DNA from: an uncultured Acidobacteriota bacterium
Lineage (GTDB): Bacteria > Acidobacteriota > JAAYUB01
Assembly: GCA_937925645.1 (NCBI GenBank)
Contig: CALAMB010000379.1
Coordinates: forward strand, 1 to 19,832
Reading direction: 5' to 3'
DNA length: 19,832 bases
The notes beneath the pieces were generated by a model, which was not told where the DNA came from, ran no database searches, and worked only from the letters and a program-made list of their open reading frames with translations. The translations under genes and the position numbers were made by a program. Positions 7,697 through 15,334 of the stretch are shown here, piece after piece (within the stretch, counting starts at the first letter, position 1; each line of letters begins with the position of its first letter).

Positions 7697-9088
7697 CTAT
7701 TTGCCGATGCAGAAGGTGCCGAAGATACGGCCAAGAAGCTCCTCGATCGGGGTGGCGCCGGTGAGGGCGTCCAACTGCGCCAGGGCACGCCGCAGATGGT
7801 AGAGCTGGAACTCTTCACTCTCGCCGGCGCTTTGGGCCGCCATGGCGGCGTCCAGCGCCAGGCGGCAAGTGGTGACGCAGTTCTGCTGGCGCAAGCCGAC
7901 GATGACCGCGTCATCCGCGGGGAGGGCGTCGTCAGGCGCCGCCACGAGCCGGATCTGATGGCGGAGCTCGTCCATGCCGGCGCCGGTCAGCGCGGATACC
8001 CGCGTCACCGGGGTCGCGGGCCGCGCGGCGCGGATACGCGCCGGATCCGTGCGCGCCGGCAGATCGGCTTTGTTCAAAACCAGCAGCGCGCCATGAGGCC
8101 GAACCGCGGCCAGGCGTGCGGCTGCGTCCGCGTCCCAGTCCCGGCTGGCGTCGATCACGTGCATGATCACATCCGCGTCGGCGGCCGCCGCGGCGCTCTT
8201 CTCGACCCCGAGCTGCTCGATCCGGTCAGACGTCGCGCGCAGTCCGGCGGTGTCGAGGACGGTGACGGGAATCCCCTCGATTTCGATCGGCTCGCGCAGG
8301 ACGTCCCGCGTCGTGCCGGGCAGCTCGGTGACGATGGCGCGGTCAGTGCCGACCAGCCGGTTAAAGAGGCTGGATTTGCCCACGTTGGGCCCGCCGGTGA
8401 TCGCCAGGCTGAATCCGTCCTGGAGGAGGCGGCCGTAGCGGAAACCGGCGGCGATCGCGGCCAGCCGGCTCGCGATGGCGCCCAAGCGGAGGGCCAGATC
8501 CCGCGCCGGCTGTTCGTCCGCCGTGTCCTCGCCGAATTCCAGTTCCGTCTCCAGGGCGCAGATCGCGGCGATCAGCTCGTCTTTGACCGGCTGGAGCGTT
8601 CGGGAGACGCTGCCCGTCAGTTGCCGCTCCGCCACACGCGCCTGATGCAGGGTGCGGGCCGCCACGACGTCGCGCACCGCTTCGGCCTGAGTCAGATCCA
8701 GCTTGCCGGACAGGAAGGCGCGCAGGGTGAACTCGCCGGGTTCCGCCAGCCGGGCGCCGGCGTGGAGCAGGACGCGGAGAATCTCCCGCACGATGATCGG
8801 CGAGCCGTGGACGGAGATTTCGGCCATGTCCTGGCCGGTGTAGGACCGGGGCGCGCGGAAAACGGTGACCACCGCCTGGTCGACGACCGAGCCGTCGGTC
8901 GGATCGATGAAACGGCCGAGGACGGCCCGATTGGGGGTGAGGTGCCGCCCGTCCGGCTGGAAGCGCGTTTCGACCATGGCGCAGGCCCCCGGACCGCTGA
9001 CGCGCACGACGGCGAGGGCGCCCCGCCCGGGCGGCGTGGCCGCCGCGGCGATGATGTCGTCGTGCCGGGGCGGTTGCTCGAGGGCCAT
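7697..9088 (-). CDS. mnmE: MnmE (TrmE), tRNA wobble-uridine modification GTPase
   Basis: MnmE works with MnmG to install the 5-(carboxy)aminomethyl group on wobble U34 of certain tRNAs. The 463-residue product has the folate-binding N-terminal domain (about 1-120, ending in GEFTLRAFLSGKLDL), a helical domain and an inserted G domain. G1 is GGPNVGKS at 232-239, the G2 loop is around PGTTRD (257-262), G3 is DTAG at 279-282 and G4 is NKAD at 339-342. The chain ends in FCIGK, which holds the conserved C-terminal catalytic cysteine C460. The start at 9088 shares one base with the yidC stop (TGATG), implying translational coupling. The reading frame stays open further upstream inside yidC, but those residues have no MnmE similarity. 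Confidence 0.97.
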   Translation of the reverse strand: MALEQPPRHDDIIAAAATPPGRGALAVVRVSGPGACAMVETRFQPDGRHLTPNRAVLGRFIDPTDGSVVDQAVVTVFRAPRSYTGQDMAEISVHGSPIIVREILRVLLHAGARLAEPGEFTLRAFLSGKLDLTQAEAVRDVVAARTLHQARVAERQLTGSVSRTLQPVKDELIAAICALETELEFGEDTADEQPARDLALRLGAIASRLAAIAAGFRYGRLLQDGFSLAITGGPNVGKSSLFNRLVGTDRAIVTELPGTTRDVLREPIEIEGIPVTVLDTAGLRATSDRIEQLGVEKSAAAAADADVIMHVIDASRDWDADAAARLAAVRPHGALLVLNKADLPARTDPARIRAARPATPVTRVSALTGAGMDELRHQIRLVAAPDDALPADDAVIVGLRQQNCVTTCRLALDAAMAAQSAGESEEFQLYHLRRALAQLDALTGATPIEELLGRIFGTFCIGK

Positions 9089-10821
9089 CAACGGGTCGTG
9101 GCCTTTTTGGTTTTCGCCTTCTTGCCCTTGGCCGGCTCGCCGGAGGGGATGAACTGCTCGACGGATTTCTGCATCAGCCAGGAGAACACGTTGCTGAACA
9201 GGAAGTAAACCACCAGCCCGCTGGACATGTTGAGGAAGAAGAAGGTCATCATGGCCGGCATCATATAGGTCATCATGGCCTGTTGCACCTTGCTGTCCGG
9301 CGCGGGGGAGGTGGCCGAGGTCTGCTTGATCTGGATGATCATGGTCAGGCCCATGACGACGGGGGTGATCCAGTACGGATCGGGCGCGGAAAGATCCTTG
9401 AGCCAGAAGATGAACGGTTGGCGCCAGAACTCGATGGATTTGTCGATCAGGTTGTAGAAGGCGATGAGGAACGGGATCTGCACCACCATGGGCAGGCAGC
9501 CGCTCATGGGATTGACGCCGTGCTCCTTGTAGAGCTGCATCATCTCCATGTTCATCTTCTGGCGGTCCTCGGCCGATTTGGATCCCTTGTACTTGGCCTG
9601 GACGGCCTTCATCTGCGGCTGAATTTTCTGCATCTTCTTCATGCTCTTGATCTGGAAGAAGCGGATGGGGAAGAGGGCCAGGGTGATGATGAAGGTCAGG
9701 ATCACGATGCACCAGCCCCAGTTGCTCACGTACTGGTTGAGCCAGCGCAGGGCATAGTACAGCGGCTTGACGAAGATGCTGAACCAGCCGAAATCGATGG
9801 CCTGGGCCAGTTCGCTTGAGATGCCCGACATGATGTCGTACGACTTGGGGCCGAAGTAGACCGGAATGTCCGCCGACGAGGATCCGGCTGGGAAGAAGAC
9901 GGAGACGATGTGGGCCGTCTTGGACGCGCCATCCTCGGCGGTCTGGGTCCACACGCGATTGGTGACGCGGATCTCGGGGAAGGCGCCCATGGCCAGGGCG
10001 GCGAAAAACTTGGTCTGCACGCCGGCCCACTTGAGACTGCCCCGGATCATCTGCTGGCCGTCCTTCTCGTCGCTGACCTTCGGCCCGTCAAGCGTCGATG
10101 TGCTGCCGCCGTCGTAATAGATGATCTGCGGGGGGAGCTGATACTGTTCGGCGGGAACCAGGTCGTGCTCGGTGAGTCCGGGGCCGATCTGGACCAGCGG
10201 TGCGATTTCCTGGCCGCGATAGATCACCCGGCACTGCACGCCGACGACATACGGGGAGTCCTCGGGGAAGCTGATGCGCTTCTCCACTTCGAGGTTGGTC
10301 CGGCGGTAGGTGAAGCGGACGCGGCGCACGCTGCGGCGGTCATCCGAGACGGTTTCTTCTTCGACCTGGTACACCAGGCGGGCGAGTTCTTTTTCCAGAT
10401 CGGGCTGGGTCGGCAGATAGAGCGTGAGGAATGCTCCAAAGTCGGGCGGCAGGACGGAGGGAATGAGTTCCACGCCGCCGTCGCCGTTCTCGTGGTATTT
10501 CTTCAGGACCAGACTGCGAAGCACGGCGCCGCGATTGTCCAGCCGGGCGGTGAAATGGTCGGAGTCGATGGTGACCGTGCGCGGCTCCGCCTGGGTTTCG
10601 GGGACCGCCGGCGACTCGGTGACGGTTCCCGTTGCCGGCGTTTCGGGCTGGGGCGCCGGCGCGACGGCCGGAGCGTCAACAGCCGGTTTTTCCGCGGCCG
10701 GCGGGGCCGCCTGGCCCGGCGAAACCGGAGGAGCCGGAGGCGGCGTCTTGACGAAGAGCATCTGATAGGCGACCAGGATGACGACGGACAGGATAATGGC
10801 CAGAATCAGACGTTTTTCCAT
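9088..10821 (-). CDS. yidC: YidC, membrane protein insertase
   Basis: YidC inserts and folds inner-membrane proteins alone or with SecYEG. The 577-residue length and long periplasmic domain mark the Gram-negative form. TM1 lies at about 5-23, followed by a Pro/Ala-rich linker (25-80) and the periplasmic beta domain (about 80-330). The conserved core starts near 345, with an arginine at R387 in FPIRFF, the cytoplasmic coiled segment (390-435), the [16 protein letters not shown] segment (441-456) and the last TMs to about 550. The tail is lysine-rich (GKKAKTKK), as expected for ribosome contact. GGAG sits 5 bases before the ATG. It overlaps yidD by 16 bases and abuts mnmE. Confidence 0.97.
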   Translation of the reverse strand: MEKRLILAIILSVVILVAYQMLFVKTPPPAPPVSPGQAAPPAAEKPAVDAPAVAPAPQPETPATGTVTESPAVPETQAEPRTVTIDSDHFTARLDNRGAVLRSLVLKKYHENGDGGVELIPSVLPPDFGAFLTLYLPTQPDLEKELARLVYQVEEETVSDDRRSVRRVRFTYRRTNLEVEKRISFPEDSPYVVGVQCRVIYRGQEIAPLVQIGPGLTEHDLVPAEQYQLPPQIIYYDGGSTSTLDGPKVSDEKDGQQMIRGSLKWAGVQTKFFAALAMGAFPEIRVTNRVWTQTAEDGASKTAHIVSVFFPAGSSSADIPVYFGPKSYDIMSGISSELAQAIDFGWFSIFVKPLYYALRWLNQYVSNWGWCIVILTFIITLALFPIRFFQIKSMKKMQKIQPQMKAVQAKYKGSKSAEDRQKMNMEMMQLYKEHGVNPMSGCLPMVVQIPFLIAFYNLIDKSIEFWRQPFIFWLKDLSAPDPYWITPVVMGLTMIIQIKQTSATSPAPDSKVQQAMMTYMMPAMMTFFFLNMSSGLVVYFLFSNVFSWLMQKSVEQFIPSGEPAKGKKAKTKKATTR

Positions 10822-11060
10822 CGGGACTCCATGGGGCGGTATTCGTTCTGATCCACGGGATCAAATCCGCCGGGGTGGAATGGGTGGCATTTGGCCAGCC
10901 GGCGCACGCCCAGCCAGCTGCCGCGCAGGGCGCCGTGCGCCAGAACGGCCTGCCGAAAATATTCGGAGCAGGTGGGATGGAACCGGCAGGCGGGCGGCAG
11001 AAGCGGGGAGACGACCCGCTGGTAGGCGGTCAGGACGGCGACGAGCACGTTTCGGATCAT
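10806..11060 (-). CDS. yidD: YidD, membrane protein insertion efficiency factor
   Basis: This small protein of 84 residues belongs to the YidD family and assists YidC-dependent insertion at the inner membrane. The family signature is visible: an N-terminal amphipathic/hydrophobic stretch, then [14 protein letters not shown] with C25 and C31, the HG..G motif (42-47) and [13 protein letters not shown] with C58. Its start overlaps the rnpA stop by 4 bases and its end overlaps yidC by 16 bases, the standard rpmH-rnpA-yidD-yidC order. Confidence 0.95.
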   Translation of the reverse strand: MIRNVLVAVLTAYQRVVSPLLPPACRFHPTCSEYFRQAVLAHGALRGSWLGVRRLAKCHPFHPGGFDPVDQNEYRPMESRWKNV

Positions 11061-11437
11061 GTGGACGCATCCTGCCAGGGCAACCGCTCCAGCTTGATCC
11101 GGTACTCCCGCTCCAGCTCGGTATAGGTGGCTGTCGCGGCCGCTTTGCGTGCGTTGAGCACCAAATCGAAGTGCGGTTCACCCAACGGCTTGTTCCTCCG
11201 AAAAACCTCGCGGTAGAGCCGCTTCACCCGGTTGCGAACCACCGCGCCGCCGATCTTGCGGGACACCGTGGTGCCCAGGCGGTGGTGCGCAAACGGATTG
11301 CGCCGGTAATACAAGACGAACAGGGCGGCATCGAGTTTGGCACCCTGTTCGTATATCGCGGAAAACTCTGTTTGCTTGCGGATCCGATTATTTCGGGAAA
11401 ATGAGTGATCCGGATCGAAAGTCACGGTCAGTTGCAT
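11057..11437 (-). CDS. rnpA: RnpA, protein component of ribonuclease P
   Basis: RnpA binds the RNase P RNA and helps 5' maturation of tRNA precursors. The 126-residue basic protein shows the family core: an [17 protein letters not shown] start (12-25), [19 protein letters not shown] (55-73) with the RNR signature at 68-70, and a helical C-terminus. The ATG at 11437 lies within the last codons of rpmH, in another frame, giving a 10-base overlap. No better start follows before the conserved core, and L34 translation probably delivers ribosomes to it. Confidence 0.95.
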   Translation of the reverse strand: MQLTVTFDPDHSFSRNNRIRKQTEFSAIYEQGAKLDAALFVLYYRRNPFAHHRLGTTVSRKIGGAVVRNRVKRLYREVFRRNKPLGEPHFDLVLNARKAAATATYTELEREYRIKLERLPWQDAST

Positions 11438-11565
11438 ACCAGGCGCTGGCGGCCCTTGGCCCGGCGCCGGGCCAGCACCTTCCGCCCGCCCTTGGTGGTC
11501 ATCCGGACTCGGAACCCATGCGTTTTGGCGCGGCGTCTATTGTTGGGTTGGAATGTCCGTTTCAT
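11428..11565 (-). CDS. rpmH: Ribosomal protein L34
   Basis: The 45-codon frame encodes a typical L34 of the large ribosomal subunit: [37 protein letters not shown], ending RLVCN. Length, basicity and the invariant KRTFQPN and [13 protein letters not shown] blocks are decisive. GAGGAG lies about 10 bases before the ATG. It is the first gene of the rpmH-rnpA-yidD-yidC-mnmE operon and overlaps rnpA by 10 bases. Confidence 0.98.
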   Translation of the reverse strand: MKRTFQPNNRRRAKTHGFRVRMTTKGGRKVLARRRAKGRQRLVCN

Positions 11566-11579
11566 CGATGTATGGCTCC

Positions 11580-11646
11580 TCTGCTTGCGTTGATATCCGG
11601 TAGACGGTTCTTACTCTCTGTAAATCAGAAGGTTGTCTGCTTGCGT
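11580..11646 (-). repeat. 11-base direct repeat in the rpmH leader
   Basis: The 11-mer TCTGCTTGCGT (plus strand) occurs at 11580-11590 and again at 11636-11646. Both copies lie within the predicted 125-base untranslated leader of rpmH, and the downstream copy runs into the ribosome binding site. On the transcript each copy reads ACGCAAGCAGA. A repeat this long within such a short leader is unlikely by chance, though not impossible. No function is known to me. Confidence 0.5.
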
Positions 11647-11697
11647 AGCCGCGCGAATGACGGTTTCCGAGTGTCGACCGCCAGCGCAACGGGCTCA

Positions 11698-11726
11698 TTT
11701 ATATACAAATGAAGCCGTCCTGTCAA
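11698..11726 (-). promoter_or_regulatory. Sigma-70-type promoter of the rpmH operon
   Basis: The minus strand has TTGACA, a 17-base spacer and TATAAA, close to the full consensus and fitting for a strongly expressed ribosomal protein gene. Transcription would start near 11691, giving a leader of about 125 bases before rpmH. The leader shows no obvious riboswitch; it holds the direct repeat listed separately. Confidence 0.75.
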
Positions 11727-11759
11727 GTCCGGAATGCGTTTCAACTCAGAGGAATGGCC

Positions 11760-11789
11760 TTGGGTGCCGCGGGGGGACCGGTTTATAAT
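11760..11789 (+). promoter_or_regulatory. Sigma-70-type promoter for the radical SAM cassette, predicted leaderless start
   Basis: TTGGGT, an 18-base spacer and a perfect TATAAT at 11784-11789 precede the radical SAM gene. The -10 ends only 8 bases before the ATG at 11798, so the predicted transcription start (about 11796-11798) coincides with the start codon. No Shine-Dalgarno sequence is present. It is divergent from the rpmH promoter, with the two -35 elements about 34 bases apart. Confidence 0.6.
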
Positions 11790-11797
11790 GGCACCGC

Positions 11798-13237
11798 ATG
11801 GCCAAAGTCCTCGTTCTGAATCCGCCGTTCATGGACGATTTCGTCCGTTCGGCGCGCTGGGCGGCGCGTTCGCGCGGGCGCGTGCAGCGTCATCCCGATT
11901 ATCTGCTCATCGCCACGGCGGTGTTGGAAGGGGCGGGCCATGACGTCCGGTTCGTCGACGCCGCCGCGCGCAACCTGAAAGCGGGCGACATCCGGCAGGC
12001 GGCGGACACGTTTCGGCCGGACATGGCCGTGCTGCACACCACCACGCCTTCCATCTACAGTGACATCGACTACGCCCGGCTGATCAAGGAGCGGACCGGT
12101 GCGTTCACGGTGCTGGTGGGCAACCACGTCTCGGCCGAACCTGACGACAGCTTCCGGATTGCCGGCGGGGCGGTGGACCGCATCGTCCGCGGTGAATACG
12201 ACTTCGTCCTGCGCGAGCTGGCCGCCCGGCCGGATGACCTGACCATCGCCGGTATTTCCTTCGCCGGCGACGGCGGGGTGGTGCATAACCCGCCGCCGCC
12301 GCCGCTGGACGTGGACGAATTGCCGTTTCCCGCCTGGCGTCACGTGCAGCCGGAGTGGTACCGCGACGCCGGCAAGCTGTATCCGTTTCTCACGCTCCTG
12401 TCGGGGCGGGGTTGTTTCGCGCGGTGCACGTTCTGCCAGGACCCCCAGCTCATGGTGGGGCACCGCCTGCGCATGCGCCGTCCGGAACTGGTGGTGGACG
12501 AGATCGCGCACGACCTGGCGCTGTTCCCCGGGTTGCGCGAGATCATGTTCGAGACCGACACGTTTGTGGCCGCGCGCGCCCACGTCGCGGGCGTGTGCGA
12601 AGAGATTCTGCGTCGCGGCATCCGGATCGCCTGGAGCTGCAACGCCCGCGTCGACATGGACTTGGAGCTGCTGCCGCTAATGAAACGCGCCGGGTGCCGG
12701 ATGCTCATGACGGGTTTCGAATTCGGCACCCAGGCCGCGCTCGACGCGGTCCGCAAAGGCGTGACGCTGGAACAGAGCGCGGCGTTCGCCCGTCGGGCGC
12801 ACGAGCTGGGATTCATCATCCACGGCTGCTTCATGGTGGGAGCGCCAGGGGAAACCCGGGAATCGGCGCTCCGGACCATCGCCTTTGCCAGGCGGCTGCC
12901 GCTGGACACGATCCAGATATCCGGGATCTGCGTCTATCCGGGCACCGAAATGTACCGCTGGGCCGTCGCAAACGGTTTTCTGGTACCGAAGGACTGGACC
13001 GAGTGGGTCAGCGCCAACGGCGAACAGGTCACGCTGCTGAGCTACCCGCAATTGTCCAAGGCCGAGATCGACGAATTGATCGACCAGGGCCTGCGCGAGT
13101 TCTACTTCAGGCCGCGTCAGGCGTTTCGGATGCTCACCGCGGTCCGCTCCTGGGCGGACGTCCGGCGCAAGGCCTACGGCGCATGGAGCTACCTGCGCTA
13201 CAACCTGGAGCGCCTGCGGGGGAGGCGCCGATCATGA
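11798..13237 (+). CDS. B12-binding-domain radical SAM protein
   Basis: The 479-residue protein has an N-terminal cobalamin-binding-type domain (about 1-165, opening VLVLNPPF) and a radical SAM domain. The 4Fe-4S motif CxxxCxxC is at C206, C210 and C213 (GCFARCTFC). Later landmarks typical of this class are FETDTF (251-256), MTGFEFG (304-310) and GCFMVGAPGET (343-352). Such enzymes cleave S-adenosylmethionine to a radical and often use methylcobalamin for methylation or ring chemistry on lipids or natural products. The layout resembles the HpnJ/BchE group, but the substrate cannot be read from sequence. It is the first gene of a cassette with two glycosyltransferases and overlaps the next start by 4 bases, so a lipid- or glycan-linked substrate is a reasonable inference. 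No SD is seen; initiation may be leaderless. Confidence 0.9.
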   Translation: MAKVLVLNPPFMDDFVRSARWAARSRGRVQRHPDYLLIATAVLEGAGHDVRFVDAAARNLKAGDIRQAADTFRPDMAVLHTTTPSIYSDIDYARLIKERTGAFTVLVGNHVSAEPDDSFRIAGGAVDRIVRGEYDFVLRELAARPDDLTIAGISFAGDGGVVHNPPPPPLDVDELPFPAWRHVQPEWYRDAGKLYPFLTLLSGRGCFARCTFCQDPQLMVGHRLRMRRPELVVDEIAHDLALFPGLREIMFETDTFVAARAHVAGVCEEILRRGIRIAWSCNARVDMDLELLPLMKRAGCRMLMTGFEFGTQAALDAVRKGVTLEQSAAFARRAHELGFIIHGCFMVGAPGETRESALRTIAFARRLPLDTIQISGICVYPGTEMYRWAVANGFLVPKDWTEWVSANGEQVTLLSYPQLSKAEIDELIDQGLREFYFRPRQAFRMLTAVRSWADVRRKAYGAWSYLRYNLERLRGRRRS

Positions 13238-14238
13238 GGGTCGCCGTGGTGGTGCCGTGCTTCAACAGCGCCCGTTACATCGACCGGACCCTGGCCGCGC
13301 TCCTGCGGTTGGAAGCGGGCGGGGAGGATCTGGAGGTCGTCCTGGTTGATGACGGCTCCACCGACGACACGGCGGAACGCATCGACCGGCGCGGCGTCAC
13401 GCTGATCCGGCAGCCGAACGGCGGACCGGCCGCCGCCCGAAACACCGGCTGGCGCCGGACGGGCGGCGAAGTGGTCTGTTTTACCGATGCCGACTGCGTG
13501 CCGCCGCCCGGGTGGATCACCTGCCTGATTTCCGGGATGGACGCCGCGGATGTGGGGGCGGTGGCCGGGAGCTATGAAGCGGCCAACCCGGACCGGCCGC
13601 TGGCCCGTCTCATCCAGGCCGAGATCGCCTACCGTCACCGGCGGATGCCCGCATTCGTGCGGGCCGGCGGCACCTATAACCTGGCGGTGCGACGAACCGT
13701 GCTGGAGCAGGTGGGCGGATTCGACGAGTCATTCCCGACCGCCAGCGCCGAGGACAACGACCTGTCGTACCGCATTCGCCAGGCCGGCTACCGGATCGCC
13801 TTTCGGCCAGACTGCCGGGTGGCCCATCACCACCCGGAGAATCTCTGGAGGTATCTCCGCACCCAGTGCGTCCACGGTTTCTGGCGGAGCCGACTGTACC
13901 GCAAGCATCCGGCCTTCATGTCCGGCGATGACTATACCCGGCCGCGGGACATGCTGGACGTGGTGCTGGCGCTGGTGATCCCCGGGGCCGCACTGCTGGC
14001 CGCGGCCGGCGTGCCGTGGGCCGGGTGGGCGGCGGCTGGCGCCGCCGGCGCGCTCCTGCTGCTCGAAGGATGGGCCGCGGCCGGCATCGCCCGCGAAGCG
14101 CGTGAGTTCGGTTTGTGGCCCCTCGGCCTGGCTGTGCTCACGCTCCGGGCATTCGCGCGCATGGCGGGCTGGGTGTCCGGCTTTCTGACGCCAGGCATCC
14201 GGAACGGGGGAAACAACCGCGGGAGGATGCGGCGGTGA
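13234..14238 (+). CDS. Glycosyltransferase family 2 with C-terminal membrane segments
   Basis: The 334-residue protein has a GT-A fold: VVVPCFN (5-11), VDDGSTD (38-44), the metal-binding DxD as D85-A-D87 in FTDADC and the ED-type catalytic motif AEDND at 172-176. The C-terminal third (about 241-318) holds two or three hydrophobic segments, so the enzyme is membrane anchored and probably adds a sugar to a lipid-linked acceptor on the cytoplasmic face. It starts at an ATG overlapping the previous stop (ATGA), with GGGGGAGG upstream. Donor and acceptor are unknown. Confidence 0.9.
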   Translation: MRVAVVVPCFNSARYIDRTLAALLRLEAGGEDLEVVLVDDGSTDDTAERIDRRGVTLIRQPNGGPAAARNTGWRRTGGEVVCFTDADCVPPPGWITCLISGMDAADVGAVAGSYEAANPDRPLARLIQAEIAYRHRRMPAFVRAGGTYNLAVRRTVLEQVGGFDESFPTASAEDNDLSYRIRQAGYRIAFRPDCRVAHHHPENLWRYLRTQCVHGFWRSRLYRKHPAFMSGDDYTRPRDMLDVVLALVIPGAALLAAAGVPWAGWAAAGAAGALLLLEGWAAAGIAREAREFGLWPLGLAVLTLRAFARMAGWVSGFLTPGIRNGGNNRGRMRR

Positions 14239-14945
14239 GCCGGCCGTTCGATCCCCAGGACGTGCTGTTTCTGATTCCCGCCTACAACGAGGAGGGCAAT
14301 CTCGGCGCCGTCCTGGACGAACTCCGGACCGAATTTCCTGCGGCGACACTGCTGGTGATCGACGATGGATCCGCCGACCGGACCGCCGCGGTGGCGCGCG
14401 CCTACCAGGCGGTCGTCATCAAACTGCCGTTCAACATGGGGATCGGCGCCGCCATTCAGACCGGGATCGCCTACGCGCTGGCGGAGGGCTTCCGCTGGGT
14501 GCTCCGCCTGGACGGAGACGGCCAGCATGATCCGGTCGACATCCATCGCTTTTTCGAGTATCTCCGCCGGCAGTCGGCGGACCTGCTGATCGGATCCCGT
14601 TTCCTCACCCGCGCCGGTTTTCAATCCTCCTGGCTGAGGCGGCTGGCCATCGGCTTTCTCTGCCGGCTGATTCGGACGCTGACGGGATTCAGGGTGACCG
14701 ACGCCACTTCGGGTTTCCATCTGTACAGCCACCGGGCCATGCGGCGCCTCTGCCGATTCTATCCCGACGACTATCCGGAACCGGAGGTCATCATCATGGC
14801 CTACAAATGGAACATGTGCGTCGACGAGGTGCCGGTGACCATGCGCGAGCGCTCCGCCGGCATCTCGTCGATCACCTTTCTGCGCTCCGGGTATTACATG
14901 GTGAAGGTGACGCTGGCCATCTTGATCGATATGATCCGCTACTGA
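14235..14945 (+). CDS. Glycosyltransferase family 2, polyprenyl-phosphate type (DPM1/DPG-synthase-like)
   Basis: This 236-residue GT2 protein resembles dolichyl-/polyprenyl-phosphate sugar transferases. It has LIPAYNEEGNL (13-23), DDGSADRT (43-50), FNMGIGAAIQTG (66-77), the catalytic DGDGQHDP (93-100), DATSGF (156-161) and a C-terminal RERSAGISSI block (204-213). I chose the GTG at 14235 because GGGAGG lies 8 bases upstream, it overlaps the previous stop by 4 bases and the family N-terminus begins just after it. An ATG 120 bases upstream in frame lies inside the preceding gene. The product probably charges a polyprenyl phosphate or adds a sugar to a lipid carrier. Confidence 0.9.
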   Translation: MSRPFDPQDVLFLIPAYNEEGNLGAVLDELRTEFPAATLLVIDDGSADRTAAVARAYQAVVIKLPFNMGIGAAIQTGIAYALAEGFRWVLRLDGDGQHDPVDIHRFFEYLRRQSADLLIGSRFLTRAGFQSSWLRRLAIGFLCRLIRTLTGFRVTDATSGFHLYSHRAMRRLCRFYPDDYPEPEVIIMAYKWNMCVDEVPVTMRERSAGISSITFLRSGYYMVKVTLAILIDMIRY

Positions 14946-14959
14946 GCAGGAGGTGCGGC

Positions 14960-15334
14960 ATGACGTTCGTCCAGATCTTTACCACAGTGATCAACGGCCT
15001 GCTCCTGCTGGCCATCATTCATTTCCTCAGGCGGGAGAAGCTGAAGGAGAAATACTCCCTGCTGTGGCTGGCCGCCATTGTCTGCATCCAGTTGCTCATC
15101 CTGTCAGAAGGCTTGCTGAACCGGTTGGCCCAGCTCGTCGGCATCTATTATCCGCCATCGCTCGTGTTCTATCTCGCGATCCTGTTTCTGTTCGCGATCG
15201 TGCTGCACCTGGGGCTGGCGATGTCCAAACTGACCCGCCAGAGCCAGGTGTTGGCCCAGCGCCTGGCCCTGCTGGAAGCCCGTTTGGAATACCGGACGCC
15301 GTTGGGAGTCGAGGAGCATCCGGACGGGGAGTGA
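14960..15334 (+). CDS. DUF2304 small membrane protein
   Basis: The 124-residue protein has three hydrophobic segments (about 4-20, 33-51 and 67-91) and the FLRREKLKEKYSLLWL signature of DUF2304 between the first two. A short amphipathic, possibly coiled-coil segment (about 93-113) ends the chain in the cytoplasm or periplasm. DUF2304 genes commonly sit beside polyprenyl-phosphate glycosyltransferases, as here, and may act as their membrane partner; the biochemical role is unknown. AGGAGG lies 6 bases before the ATG. Its stop codon directly abuts the stop of the convergent asparaginase-like gene. Confidence 0.85.
   Translation: MTFVQIFTTVINGLLLLAIIHFLRREKLKEKYSLLWLAAIVCIQLLILSEGLLNRLAQLVGIYYPPSLVFYLAILFLFAIVLHLGLAMSKLTRQSQVLAQRLALLEARLEYRTPLGVEEHPDGE

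Noticed and set aside
9089..10030. Extended MnmE frame reading through yidC
   Set aside because: The extra residues are an out-of-frame reading of yidC; the canonical MnmE N-terminus starts at 9088.
11566..11797. Possible replication origin beside rpmH
   Set aside because: No DnaA-box cluster (TTATCCACA-like) or AT-rich unwinding region is visible, and dnaA is absent.
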